From NCBI GenBank assembly GCA_963825575.1, contig CAWGUB010000024.1, positions 30,602 to 94,601 on the forward strand: DNA of 64,000 nt. Direction: 5' to 3'. Below, piece after piece: positions 15,193 through 23,902 of this stretch (the first letter of the stretch is position 1; every line of letters starts with the position of its first letter). Source of the DNA: JAFDBW01 sp963825575. Its GTDB lineage: Bacteria; Desulfobacterota; Desulfuromonadia; Desulfuromonadales; BM103. Both the position numbers and the translations under genes were made by a program. A model generated the notes under the pieces. It worked only from the letters and a program-made list of their open reading frames with translations, was not told where the DNA came from and searched no databases.

Positions 15193-17574
15193 CTAGACCA
15201 TCTCCTGCAGGAAGTTGAACGTCGAGGTCTCGGGCAGGCTCAGATCCCTGCGGAACGCCGACAACACCTGTCCGCATTCCGGCGAGGATGCCCCCAGGTG
15301 GCAGAGGTCTATGACGAAACGGCGGCAGCCCATCTGCTGCAGTTGATCTAGATGACCAAGCAGGGAGAAGTCCTGTTCCGGCCGCACGATCGTGAGGCCG
15401 GTCCGGTTGTCGACCCGGTATGCCTCACCACGATCGGAAACTACCGGCCGGTCGGCTTTGACGCCGGGCAGGGGAATCCGCGAAATCATCATCGGCAGAT
15501 TGGCGTAAACCGTCACGGCCAGCGGCAGGCCGGTCTGACGGTTGAGCACAGCGGCCAGGTTGTCGCGATCATCCTCGACGTAAAGCGTCGCCGCCGCAAG
15601 CCCCAGTTCACGCCATGCGCTGGCCGCCTGGCTGTTGGTGGTAAAGAGCCGGTAACCGCTCTCCAAAAACAGGTCCTCCCGGTCGCCAAACAGCATGAAC
15701 TGACCGATATTCTGCAGGCGGAAACGCCGGAACCCCAGGTCGATCAACTGTTCGACTTCGGTCTGGAACCCGGGCCAGTCAACATCGAAGATCGCCAGCG
15801 GCAGATCCCAGACGACGCGTTCCGGATTCTTCAGGGTGGCACGGTTGCCTGACAAAAGCTTGCCGGAGGCGCCGAGCGACAGCGGCAGGATCAGTTCATC
15901 AACCTCGTCCTGCTTGAGCAGAGAAAGGTCCCGGATGTTGCTGATGGCGACAGCCAGGCGAACGGCTTGTTTGCCGTCAGTCCCGGCCGGCACCAGGTCG
16001 GCCATCGCCTGACGGCGGTGGTCGGTGCGAGCCTGGTGTTGACGGTCCTGCAGCAGGTCGGACAGCTCCTGGTAGAATTCGCGACGGATGGCGTTGAGCC
16101 TGCTTAACGGCAGGACCACTGCAGGCAATTCCCCGCACACCAGCTGTCCCAGGGCCAGGGGTAGTTGCCCGGTCTTGCCGAACACTTTGGCCAGCACCTC
16201 TGCGGAAAGCGGCCGGTCCTTGGCCGGGAAGGATTCGACTTCGTAAGCCCTGGCCAGTGACAACCCGTGACAGGTGGCACTCAATTCGACCCTCTCAGCT
16301 GTCGGCATGGCGATGCCGAGATCGACCACCGCTTCGCCGGGGGTGACACTTTCCAGCCGTTTGCGACAGGCGGATTGGCTTAAGGAGAAGGCCTGCCCGG
16401 AGGACACCTTGTAGACGAGGTCGCCGGTCTTAAAGCTTTTGTCCGGCGGCGAGCCGACCGAGAGCCGCTCGTTCCTGCCGACGTGATTGACCGGTTTGCC
16501 CGCCTGACGCAGGTCGCGGATCGTGAACGCCGAGCCGGGCTTGTCGGATGCCGGCTGGATGCGCAGGCGGTCGCCGAGATGCAGCGGGTCACGCGTCGAA
16601 AAGGTCAGCTGCCCGCCCTGGCAACGTTCGACATTGCCAATCAGGCGGCCGGTGGCGCCGTGCACCCCGGGATTGACCATGTCGGTCGGAGTGCTGTCCG
16701 GCAGGAAGCCGCGGGTCGGCTGGCGGCCGAACGATTCTTTGAGCAGTTCCTTGGCTCCACCAATTGCCGCAGGCCGGGTCCGCTCTGATGCGTCGAGGAC
16801 CATGCGATAGGCTTGCACGACATTGGCCACGTACTCGGCACTCTTCATCCGCCCCTCGATCTTGAAGCTCATGATCCCGGCCTCGGCCAGCTCCGGCAAC
16901 AGGTCAATTGCGGAAAGGTCGTTGGGTGAGAAGTAGTAACCGTCTTTGCCCTTGTGCTGGTAGCGCCGCCGGCAGGGCTGGGCACAGCGCCCGCGGTTGC
17001 CGCTCATCCCGCCGAGCCAGGAGGAGAAGCTGCACTGGCCGGAAAGAGAGAAACAGTGGGCACCGTGAACAAAGTGCTCGAGATCGAGTGTCGTTTCACT
17101 CCTGATTGCGGTGATTTCATCGAGGCTCAGCTCACGGGCCAGCACGGCGCGAGAGAAACCGAGCCGCTCGGCCATCTGCACCCCGGCACTGTTGTGAATG
17201 GTCAGTTGCGTCGAGGAGTGCAGTTCCAGACCGGGGAAGTGCCGCCGTGCCAGGCGCCAGACACCCATGTCCTGAAGGATGATCGCATCGATGCCGATCG
17301 CCTCGACCGCTGCCAGGACATCGATCAGGTGAGACAGCTCCTTCTCTTTGACCAGGGTGTTGAGAGTGAGAAAGACTTTTTTCTGGCGGCCATGCGCGTA
17401 GCCAACCATGCGCTCCAGCTCGTCGCGGTTGACGTTCTTGGCCTTGGCTCGCGCGGAGAACTCCTTGAGCCCCACATACACTGCATCGGCGCCGAACTCC
17501 ATGGCGGCAAAAAATGCCTCCAGGCTGCCGGCCGGGGCGAGCAGCTCCGGTTTATGTAACGGTTTTCTCGTCAT
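15193..17574 (-). CDS. U32 peptidase-family protein (RlhA-like), 793 aa
   Basis: Members of this group act on RNA rather than peptides; E. coli RlhA hydroxylates C2501 of 23S rRNA and TrhP hydroxylates tRNA uridines. The N-terminus (PELLAPAGSLEAFFAAMEFGADAVYVG) and the block EHFVHGAHCFSLSGQCSFS are the family signatures. That block and GNRGRCAQPCRRRY supply the four cysteines thought to hold an iron-sulfur cluster. A DUF3656-type middle domain (about residues 395-520) and an extra C-terminal beta/alpha region make it longer than E. coli RlhA, a layout common in this lineage. Which RNA is modified is not decidable here. The gene stands alone, with a terminator-like hairpin in its leader. Confidence 0.9.
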   Translation of the reverse strand: MTRKPLHKPELLAPAGSLEAFFAAMEFGADAVYVGLKEFSARAKAKNVNRDELERMVGYAHGRQKKVFLTLNTLVKEKELSHLIDVLAAVEAIGIDAIILQDMGVWRLARRHFPGLELHSSTQLTIHNSAGVQMAERLGFSRAVLARELSLDEITAIRSETTLDLEHFVHGAHCFSLSGQCSFSSWLGGMSGNRGRCAQPCRRRYQHKGKDGYYFSPNDLSAIDLLPELAEAGIMSFKIEGRMKSAEYVANVVQAYRMVLDASERTRPAAIGGAKELLKESFGRQPTRGFLPDSTPTDMVNPGVHGATGRLIGNVERCQGGQLTFSTRDPLHLGDRLRIQPASDKPGSAFTIRDLRQAGKPVNHVGRNERLSVGSPPDKSFKTGDLVYKVSSGQAFSLSQSACRKRLESVTPGEAVVDLGIAMPTAERVELSATCHGLSLARAYEVESFPAKDRPLSAEVLAKVFGKTGQLPLALGQLVCGELPAVVLPLSRLNAIRREFYQELSDLLQDRQHQARTDHRRQAMADLVPAGTDGKQAVRLAVAISNIRDLSLLKQDEVDELILPLSLGASGKLLSGNRATLKNPERVVWDLPLAIFDVDWPGFQTEVEQLIDLGFRRFRLQNIGQFMLFGDREDLFLESGYRLFTTNSQAASAWRELGLAAATLYVEDDRDNLAAVLNRQTGLPLAVTVYANLPMMISRIPLPGVKADRPVVSDRGEAYRVDNRTGLTIVRPEQDFSLLGHLDQLQQMGCRRFVIDLCHLGASSPECGQVLSAFRRDLSLPETSTFNFLQEMV

Positions 17575-17620
17575 GTCATCTTTATATCAAAGAATAGCGT
17601 GTTTTCAGGGTTGCGCGGAA

Positions 17621-17644
17621 AGAAAAAGCCGGGAGGAACCCGGC
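17621..17644 (-). terminator. Terminator-like hairpin in the leader of the U32 gene
   Basis: On the minus strand GCCGGG..CCCGGC with loop TTCCT is followed by TTTTTC, about 50 bases upstream of the U32 start codon. No minus-strand gene lies upstream of it for more than 10 kb, so it is either an attenuator or chance. A second small hairpin (GTCC..GGAC) lies just before it. Confidence 0.45.
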
Positions 17645-17902
17645 CTGTCCGACGTCCGGGGACTCTATCATGCGAACATACGGGCTGGCAAGCGGGAGAT
17701 GCGAACCACGGGGAAGGCAATTCGCTATCGCTTCAGGTCAGGCTTTCCAAGACAGGCTCTGAATGGGTTGACGCTCGCTATTGACGTGCGCACTTTAGCC
17801 AAGCCAAAGACCCCTTCCTCAAAAGAGCAATCAGGTTCCTCATATGGGGAATATTTTTTGCCCTGCCAGATAAAAAGCCAACAAAATCAGATCTTTATGT
17901 TT

Positions 17903-17918
17903 TGGCGCGGGCCTTGCT
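17903..17918 (+). promoter_or_regulatory. Sigma-54 (RpoN) promoter
   Basis: TGGCGCG, four bases, TTGCT. The invariant GG (17904-17905) and GC (17916-17917) have exactly 10 bases between them. Only one position departs from the consensus TGGCACG-N4-TTGCW. It predicts a start near 17929 and a leader of about 53 nt before the lipoprotein ATG at 17982. A sigma-54 activator gene lies at 20834-22216. Confidence 0.8.
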
Positions 17919-17981
17919 ATACATATAGACAGCACCATGGCGGTGCGCACATACGCGTTTTCTATCAAGGAGAAAAAGAAC

Positions 17982-18338
17982 ATGAAAAAGGCAATCAAAA
18001 TGTTGTTGGTATCACTTGCTGCGACCACCCTGTTAACTGCGTGCGCCAATCCGCCGACAGCGCAAGTGAGTGAGGCGAGACAATTAATCGATGCGGTGAT
18101 CGCTGATGGTGGGCAAGAGTTCGCCCCTGAAAAGATCGCTTCGCTCAACCAACGCTACGATGAGGCTTTGGCCGAGATCAAAAACCAGGATGCGGTCCTC
18201 TTCAAGAACTACTCGGTGGCACAATTCACCCTGAATCAGGTTATGGATGACTGTGACGACCTGAAAGCCAGTATCGCGACAAGCAAAGGTCAAGTAATTG
18301 CTGCCGTACCCAAGCGCGTCAAGTACGTCGCCGAATAA
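17982..18338 (+). CDS. Small lipoprotein (DUF4398-like), sigma-54 controlled
   Basis: 118 residues. The ATG at 17982 has AAGGAGA ten bases upstream. The signal peptide ends at lipobox LLTAC, and the mature protein begins CANPPTAQ. The body is predicted helical, with the pattern SEARQLIDAVIADGGQEFAP and ASLNQRYDEALAEIKNQD. This resembles DUF4398-type lipoproteins, in which helices rich in Ala and charged residues may contact peptidoglycan or pack on the outer membrane. The gene at 18541 encodes a paralog. Position after a strong sigma-54 promoter and before its own terminator makes it monocistronic. Function is unknown. Confidence 0.85.
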   Translation: MKKAIKMLLVSLAATTLLTACANPPTAQVSEARQLIDAVIADGGQEFAPEKIASLNQRYDEALAEIKNQDAVLFKNYSVAQFTLNQVMDDCDDLKASIATSKGQVIAAVPKRVKYVAE

Positions 18339-18445
18339 AATGGGTGCTATTTCTCAATCGGCCATGAGAACCGACAACGGCATCATATCAGCGATGGTAA
18401 ATTAGCCGTCGTATAAATGTAATCATGGCCGACAAGCAGTCATTG

Positions 18446-18483
18446 AAAAAGAGCAGAAGCCCTTACGGTTCTGCTCTTTTTCG
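18446..18483. terminator. Intrinsic terminator between the paired lipoprotein genes
   Basis: GAGCAGAA and TTCTGCTC pair around a 10-base loop, flanked by five A and five T. It is a strong terminator on the plus strand and also usable on the minus strand. Confidence 0.88.
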
Positions 18484-18540
18484 TCCTGTGCCTACCGTCC
18501 CGCGGGGGCGATAAAAGCAAATGTCTAGAAAAAGTCTAAA

Positions 18541-19161
18541 ATGAAAAAGGTCATCGGAATTCTGTGGCTGTTTCTGGTCACCTTGGCTCTACTGGCTGCG
18601 TGTGCCGGCCCTCCGTCAAGCGAACTGGCGGCAGCCCGGGATGCAGTCGACGAGGTTGTCAGCGAAGGGGCCGACTTGTTCACACCTGATGATGCTCTGG
18701 CGCTTAATAACAAGCTCGGGGCAGCACTGGCCGAGATTTATGCGCAGGACAGCAGGGCAATCCAAAACTATGCTTTGGCAAAATTCATTCTGGACCAAGT
18801 TGTGGCTGATGCCGATCTCCTCAAAGATAAGCTCACCCGGCGCAAGGAAGAGTTGAAGGCCTCTGCGGAAGCGGCCTTGAGCAGAGCCCGTGCCGCCATA
18901 GATGAGGTCAGGAGATTGCTGGTAAACGCTCAGCAGGGCCAACGCTTTCTTGCCGACCGCAACAGTATCCAAAACGACATCGACCGCCTTGAAGTCGAAA
19001 TTACAGGAGTCCGGCCACAAATTGATGCGAGCGAGTACGCCGTTGCCACCGAAATGGCAAGCGAGGTCACCTCACGGGCTCTCGCCCTGTACAACAACAT
19101 GGACCGGACCCAAGCGAGGCTGGCCGTCTTGAGTAGCAAGTCCGACCTGTCTCAGGATTGA
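18541..19161 (+). CDS. Lipoprotein, longer paralog of the upstream gene
   Basis: 206 residues with a signal peptide ending in lipobox LLAAC. The first 85 mature residues align with the upstream lipoprotein: CAGPPSSELAAARDAVDEVV against CANPPTAQVSEARQLIDAVI, then AEIYAQDSRAIQNYALAKF against AEIKNQDAVLFKNYSVAQF. A long helical, partly coiled-coil extension (about residues 95-200) follows. The start lacks a clear ribosome-binding site; it lies after the terminator of the first gene, so its promoter is not obvious. The pair looks like a tandem duplication followed by extension or loss of the C-terminal half. The kinase gene follows after 215 bp. Confidence 0.82.
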   Translation: MKKVIGILWLFLVTLALLAACAGPPSSELAAARDAVDEVVSEGADLFTPDDALALNNKLGAALAEIYAQDSRAIQNYALAKFILDQVVADADLLKDKLTRRKEELKASAEAALSRARAAIDEVRRLLVNAQQGQRFLADRNSIQNDIDRLEVEITGVRPQIDASEYAVATEMASEVTSRALALYNNMDRTQARLAVLSSKSDLSQD

Positions 19162-19376
19162 CTTTCCTGGCCTGGAGGCAGGCCTCCTGGCAAACCAGAG
19201 ATTGATTTCCATGTGGAATTTTCCGCATGACTCACCTTATAATGCGAAAGACTTGGCCTTTTCCGGGCCGGGTGCGCGCAAGCTGTCCAGGGCCTTCACC
19301 GAAAGCCTTTCCTGCCTGAAGCCACTTCAGACAACTTGGCCACCATAGCCCCGACATCTGCCGAAACGAAACGTTG

Positions 19377-20837
19377 ATGTCATCCCAAAAAAGTAACTTG
19401 CCCGCGGTTCGCGTGATCCGGTTTATCGGCTTCCATTCCCTTTGGACCCGCTTGGCTGTTCTCATGTTTCTGACCAGCCTCAGCCTGGTCGTCCTGCTGA
19501 TTGTCTTCTATCACCAGACTGAAACCCGCCTGTACAACGAGTTCACCCGCCAGGCCACGGAACTGTCTAAGGCCGTCCAGATCGGCCTGGAAGGGTCTGC
19601 CGGCAGCCTGAGTGACCCCATGAGCCTCGAGGGCTACCTGGAAGGTCTTGATCCCACAGGCATCAAGGAAGTTTCAGTGATCAACAGTGCCAACCGGATC
19701 ATCGCCAGCACCAGACAGGAGGACATTGGCAAATGGATCACCCGGCAACGCAAAGAGCTGATCTTCAAGGCCGATCTCGGTGAGCCGGTCACTGGTGAAG
19801 GACAGATGTTCAATGTGATCGTGCCGGTCGTCGCGAAGGGTCGTCCGGCCGGGTACATTCACCTGAAGTTGAACACCGAGGATTTCTCGGTCCTCCTGCG
19901 ATTGAGTGCCATCCACCGGATTCTTGCCGCCCTGTTCGTGCTCAGCATAGGGACGGCGGTCGCGGTGGTCTTGGCCCGTTACTATACCCGGCCGATCGTG
20001 GCCATGGCTTCAGCTGCGGAACACGTCGCCGCCGGGGACCTGGATCAGGCGCTGCCGACCGAGCGCCTCGATGAGATCGGCCAACTGGCGCGCAGCTTTA
20101 ACGACATGATCGTGCGTTTACGAGAAGATCGCCAGGTACGCGAGCGCCTCCGGACTGCCGAACATCTGGCAAGTGCCGGGCAGTTCGCCCGTCACATTGC
20201 TCACGAAATCAAGAACCCGCTGAACTTCATCAGCCTGTCAATCGACCACATGGGCGGCACCTACCGTCCAGCCGATCGTGAAGCGGCCGAAGGCTTCGAC
20301 GCCCTGGTGCGCAATCTCAAGGGCGAGATCGGGCGAATCGGCAGGTTTGCCGAAAGCTTTCTTGAGTACGGTCGACCTTTCGAGCTGCAGATCCAAGACT
20401 GCGATATTGAACAGGTCATTACCGAGGTGCTGGCCCTGGTTTCGGCGCGAGCCAGGAGTGCCGGCATCGGCATCGTCCGTGAGCCGGCACCGCTTCCCCA
20501 TATAAAAGCAGACCACGAATTCCTCCGCACCTGCCTGCTTAATATTGTCAAGAATGCCTTCGAGGCGATGCCGGACGGCGGCACCCTAACGGTGTCCAGC
20601 ACACGCGATGATACCCATTTAACTCTGACACTAAAAGACACCGGTATTGGTGTCGCTCCGGAGAATTTTGATAAACTGTTTACGCCGCTGTTTTCAACCA
20701 AACAGAACGGGCTTGGGCTTGGCCTGGCACTGACCAGGCGAGTCATTGAAGAGCATGGCGGCAAGGTCCAGTTTGAGAGCGAACCGGGCCGGGGGAGCCG
20801 CGTGGCCATCAGCCTGCCGCTTGACAAGGAGAAATGA
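19377..20837 (+). CDS. Membrane histidine kinase of an NtrB/AtoS-type two-component system
   Basis: 486 residues. TM1 is at about residues 26-46 and TM2 at about 178-200. The roughly 130-residue periplasmic region between them (VSVINSANRIIAST and GQMFNVIVPVVAKGRPAGYIHL) looks like a double/single Cache-type sensor. HAMP follows, then an H-box FARHIAHEIKNPLNFISLS and the ATPase domain with N-box LNIVKNAFEAMPDGG, DTGIGV and GLGLGLALTRRVI. HEIKNPL is typical of kinases that partner NtrC-family activators, and the partner gene overlaps its stop (ATGA). The ATG at 19377 is used; a TTG just before it is possible. The ligand is unknown. Confidence 0.93.
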   Translation: MSSQKSNLPAVRVIRFIGFHSLWTRLAVLMFLTSLSLVVLLIVFYHQTETRLYNEFTRQATELSKAVQIGLEGSAGSLSDPMSLEGYLEGLDPTGIKEVSVINSANRIIASTRQEDIGKWITRQRKELIFKADLGEPVTGEGQMFNVIVPVVAKGRPAGYIHLKLNTEDFSVLLRLSAIHRILAALFVLSIGTAVAVVLARYYTRPIVAMASAAEHVAAGDLDQALPTERLDEIGQLARSFNDMIVRLREDRQVRERLRTAEHLASAGQFARHIAHEIKNPLNFISLSIDHMGGTYRPADREAAEGFDALVRNLKGEIGRIGRFAESFLEYGRPFELQIQDCDIEQVITEVLALVSARARSAGIGIVREPAPLPHIKADHEFLRTCLLNIVKNAFEAMPDGGTLTVSSTRDDTHLTLTLKDTGIGVAPENFDKLFTPLFSTKQNGLGLGLALTRRVIEEHGGKVQFESEPGRGSRVAISLPLDKEK

Positions 20838-22216
20838 TGAAACCGGTTATCCTGGTGGTCGATGACGAGCCCCTGCAGCGCGATATCATGAAAACCATTC
20901 TCGAAGGCGAGGGCTACCCCGTCGAGACGGCCGCGTCGGGAACCGAAGCCCTGACGATAATGAAAAAGACCCCGGCCGACCTGGTTTTGACCGACCTGAA
21001 GATGAACGGCATGGATGGTCTTGAGCTGCTGGCAGCGATGCCGCGCGGTGCAGTGCCGCCACCGGTGATCATCGTCACCGCGCACGGCACTATCGACTCG
21101 GCGGTGGAGGCGGTTCGAAACGGCGCTTTTGACTACCTGACCAAGCCACTCGACAAAACCAGACTCCTGCTGACGGTGAACAAGGCAAGCGATCGCATCG
21201 CAATTCTGCAAGAGAATACCCGCCTCAAGCAGGAGCTCTACAGCCGCTTTCGACTCGATGGGATCATCGCTCATTCATCGGCCATGCACCGGGTCATCAA
21301 CCTGCTGCAGAAAGTCGCTGATTCTTCGAGCACTGTCATGCTGCTCGGCGAAAGCGGCAGCGGCAAGGAGCTGGCGGCACGCGCCATTCACTACAACAGT
21401 CCAAGGCGCAGTCGTCCCTTTACCGCGGTCAACTGCGCGGCGATCCCCGACGCCCTGTTCGAGACTGAGCTGTTCGGTCACGAAGCCGGTGCCTACACCG
21501 GCGCAGTCGGACGGCGCCAGGGGCTCTTCGAGATCAGCGACGGCGGCACCCTGTTCCTCGATGAGATCGGCGACCTGCCGATGGCGATGCAATCGAAACT
21601 GCTGCGTGTGCTGCAAGACCGTGAAGTACGCAGGGTCGGCGGCAAAGAACCGGTCCACGTCGACGTCCGCATCGTTACGGCGACCAACAAGGATCTGGAC
21701 AGTGCAGTGGAAAGCGGCACCTTCCGCGAGGACCTGTTCTACCGGCTCAACGTCGTAAGCATAGAACTGCCGCCACTTCGTGAACGACGCGAAGATCTCG
21801 TACCATTGGTCGAGCACTACCTGCAAAAGTTCAGCGCCGAGTTCGGTCGACCCGTACGTGAGATCGCTCCAGACGCCATGCGCCTGCTGGTCGAGCATCG
21901 CTGGCCGGGCAATGTGCGGCAACTCGCGGCAGTGATGGAGCGTGCCGTGCTGCTCAGCGACGGTCCGGTGTTGACCAGGGAGGATATCGCCAATCGCCTG
22001 CAGCCCCGCAAAACAGCCGACCCGAACCGGCTTGAACTCCCTGAGGAAGGTCTCGACCTGGAAGCCTTCGAAAAGGAGATGATTCGCAAAGCACTCGTGC
22101 GATCAGGCGGGATGGCGACACGCGCTGCAAAACTGCTGAAGATGAGTTACAAAACCTTTCTCTATCGCGTGGAGAAATACGGCATCGTCTATGATCGCCA
22201 GGACGAGAGCCTTTAG
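20834..22216 (+). CDS. NtrC-family sigma-54-dependent response regulator
   Basis: 460 residues in three domains. The receiver (about 1-120) has the phospho-Asp in LVLTDLKMNGMDG. The AAA+ domain has Walker A GESGSGKE, Walker B GGTLFLDEIGD, a GAYTGA loop (a natural variant of the sigma-54-contacting GAFTGA) and the arginine-finger region. A C-terminal Fis-type helix-turn-helix ends the protein (KALVRSGGMATRAAKLLKMSYKTFLYRVEKYG). It couples translationally to the kinase gene. The nearest sigma-54 promoter is the one at 17903, driving the lipoprotein; control of that promoter is inferred from proximity. Confidence 0.96.
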   Translation: MMKPVILVVDDEPLQRDIMKTILEGEGYPVETAASGTEALTIMKKTPADLVLTDLKMNGMDGLELLAAMPRGAVPPPVIIVTAHGTIDSAVEAVRNGAFDYLTKPLDKTRLLLTVNKASDRIAILQENTRLKQELYSRFRLDGIIAHSSAMHRVINLLQKVADSSSTVMLLGESGSGKELAARAIHYNSPRRSRPFTAVNCAAIPDALFETELFGHEAGAYTGAVGRRQGLFEISDGGTLFLDEIGDLPMAMQSKLLRVLQDREVRRVGGKEPVHVDVRIVTATNKDLDSAVESGTFREDLFYRLNVVSIELPPLRERREDLVPLVEHYLQKFSAEFGRPVREIAPDAMRLLVEHRWPGNVRQLAAVMERAVLLSDGPVLTREDIANRLQPRKTADPNRLELPEEGLDLEAFEKEMIRKALVRSGGMATRAAKLLKMSYKTFLYRVEKYGIVYDRQDESL

Positions 22217-22279
22217 AAGTTCACTACGCTATAGTCCGACAGCCTCATCCTTCCCCTGAACCCAGAGTGAAAACCATAG

Positions 22280-22309
22280 TTGACTTGCGACGAATGACCC
22301 TTCTATCAT
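22280..22309 (+). promoter_or_regulatory. Sigma-70 type promoter for def-fmt
   Basis: TTGACT (22280-22285), an 18-bp spacer, then TATCAT (22304-22309). It would start transcription about 30 bp before the def ATG. Confidence 0.6.
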
Positions 22310-22346
22310 TGAAATAACATGAATATTTACTTGTTGAGGATTTATC

Positions 22347-22865
22347 ATGGCTTTACTTAAGATCCGCCACTACCCTGACCCGGTCCTGAAAAGGGTGGCC
22401 ACTCCGGTCACCGAGTTTGACGACTCGCTGCGTCAGCTGGCTAACGACATGGCCGAGACGATGTACGCCGCCCCCGGTGTCGGCCTGGCCGCGCCGCAGG
22501 TCGGCATCAGCAAGCGGCTGACAGTGATCGACTGCTCGGCCCGCGATGAGGACGCCCAGCTGCTGGTGCTGGTCAACCCGGAAATTATCGACCGGGAAGG
22601 CGAAGCCTGTGAAGAAGAGGGCTGCCTGTCGGTCCCGGAATACTATGCCAAGGTCAACCGCAGCGCCAGAGTCAAGGTGCGGTTTCAGGACCTGGACGAA
22701 CGGACCCACACCATCGAGGCGACAGGGCTGACGGCGGTCGCCTGTCAGCATGAGATCGACCACCTCGACGGCATCCTCTTCGTCGATCACCTCTCGCCGC
22801 TCAAGCGCAGCATTTTCCGCAAGAAATGGCAGAAAATTCAGGACCACCTCGCGGAGCAGATGTGA
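22347..22865 (+). CDS. def: Peptide deformylase
   Basis: Removes the N-formyl group from nascent proteins. 172 residues. The three conserved motifs are present: GVGLAAPQVG (motif 1, about residue 45), EEGCLSVPEYY with the metal-binding Cys (motif 2, about 90), and QHEIDHLDGILF with the HExxH metal site (motif 3, about 135). The overlapping downstream gene fmt makes the substrate for this enzyme by formylating initiator tRNA, the usual def-fmt pairing. ATG with GTTGAGGA upstream. Confidence 0.98.
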   Translation: MALLKIRHYPDPVLKRVATPVTEFDDSLRQLANDMAETMYAAPGVGLAAPQVGISKRLTVIDCSARDEDAQLLVLVNPEIIDREGEACEEEGCLSVPEYYAKVNRSARVKVRFQDLDERTHTIEATGLTAVACQHEIDHLDGILFVDHLSPLKRSIFRKKWQKIQDHLAEQM

Positions 22866-23806
22866 TGCGGCCGCAGGACTTACGGACCGTTTTCATGGGA
22901 ACCCCCGATTTCGCCCTGCAGACCCTGCAGGGCTTAATCGATGCGGGCTGCAACCTGGCCGGCGTCTACACCCAGCCGGACCGGCCCAAGGGTCGCGGCA
23001 AACAGCTGACGGCGCCGCCGGTCAAGGAGCTTGCCCTGCAGCACGGAATTCCGGTCTTCCAACCACATAAGCTGCGCCAGCCCGAGGCGGTTGCCGAACT
23101 CCAGGCGCTGGCCCCCGACCTGATCGTGGTCGTGGCATATGGGCAGATCCTGCCGAAGAGCGTACTCGACATCCCGGCACACGGCTGCATCAACGTCCAT
23201 GCATCACTGCTGCCCAGATACCGCGGCGCGGCGCCGATCAACAAGGTGATCATTGACGGCGAGACGGAAACCGGCATCACCACCATGTACATGGATGTCG
23301 GCCTCGATACCGGCGACATGCTGGTGAAAAGGGCTTTGCCAATCGGCCCGGAAGAAACCGCCGGCGAACTGCATGACCGCCTGGCCGTGCTCGGACGGGA
23401 AACGATGGAGGAAACCCTGCGGCAGCTCTGTGCCGGCATCCTGCAGAGAGAAGTCCAGGATGATGCGCAGAGCACCTATGCACCGATGATGAAAAAGGAG
23501 GACGGGCGAATCGACTGGAGCCGCTCCGCAACTGAAGTGCATAACCAGGTGCGCGGACTCGACCCCTGGCCCGGCGCTTACACCAGCCTGAACGGCGAGT
23601 TGCTGAAACTTGCCCGCACCAGCCCGGAGACAAACGGTGAAGCGTCGCCCGGCACGGTCGTCGCCGCCGACCAGGATGGCGTGCGCATCGCCTGCGGCAA
23701 TGGCTCGCTGCTGGTCAGGGAACTTCAGCTGGCCGGCCGCAAACGCCTCGGGGCCGCCGATTTCCTGCGCGGCTGCCCTCTTGAGCCCGGAGCTACCCTC
23801 GAATAG
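22865..23806 (+). CDS. fmt: Methionyl-tRNA formyltransferase
   Basis: Formylates Met-tRNA(fMet) using 10-formyltetrahydrofolate. 313 residues. The N-terminal Rossmann domain (RTVFMGTPDFALQTL) contains the formyl-transfer signature HASLLPRYRGAAPI with catalytic Asn/His nearby (GCINVHAS), followed by the C-terminal OB-like tRNA-binding domain (from about residue 205). The ATG overlaps the def stop as TGATG; an opening 39 bases upstream lies inside def. The order def-fmt-htpX-rsmB-rpe is typical of Geobacter relatives. Confidence 0.97.
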   Translation: MRPQDLRTVFMGTPDFALQTLQGLIDAGCNLAGVYTQPDRPKGRGKQLTAPPVKELALQHGIPVFQPHKLRQPEAVAELQALAPDLIVVVAYGQILPKSVLDIPAHGCINVHASLLPRYRGAAPINKVIIDGETETGITTMYMDVGLDTGDMLVKRALPIGPEETAGELHDRLAVLGRETMEETLRQLCAGILQREVQDDAQSTYAPMMKKEDGRIDWSRSATEVHNQVRGLDPWPGAYTSLNGELLKLARTSPETNGEASPGTVVAADQDGVRIACGNGSLLVRELQLAGRKRLGAADFLRGCPLEPGATLE

Positions 23807-23902
23807 CCCTGGCTATTGATTTTTCGTCATTCATGGATATATTGAGTGACACAAAAGATTAACCACTGGACTTCCGATCATTCAGACAAGGCAGATAAAG
23901 AT

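Noticed and set aside
19200..19376. Second sigma-54 promoter before the histidine kinase
   Set aside because: A GG-N10-GC spacing occurs near 19253, but the -12 region lacks TTGC, so it does not fit the consensus.
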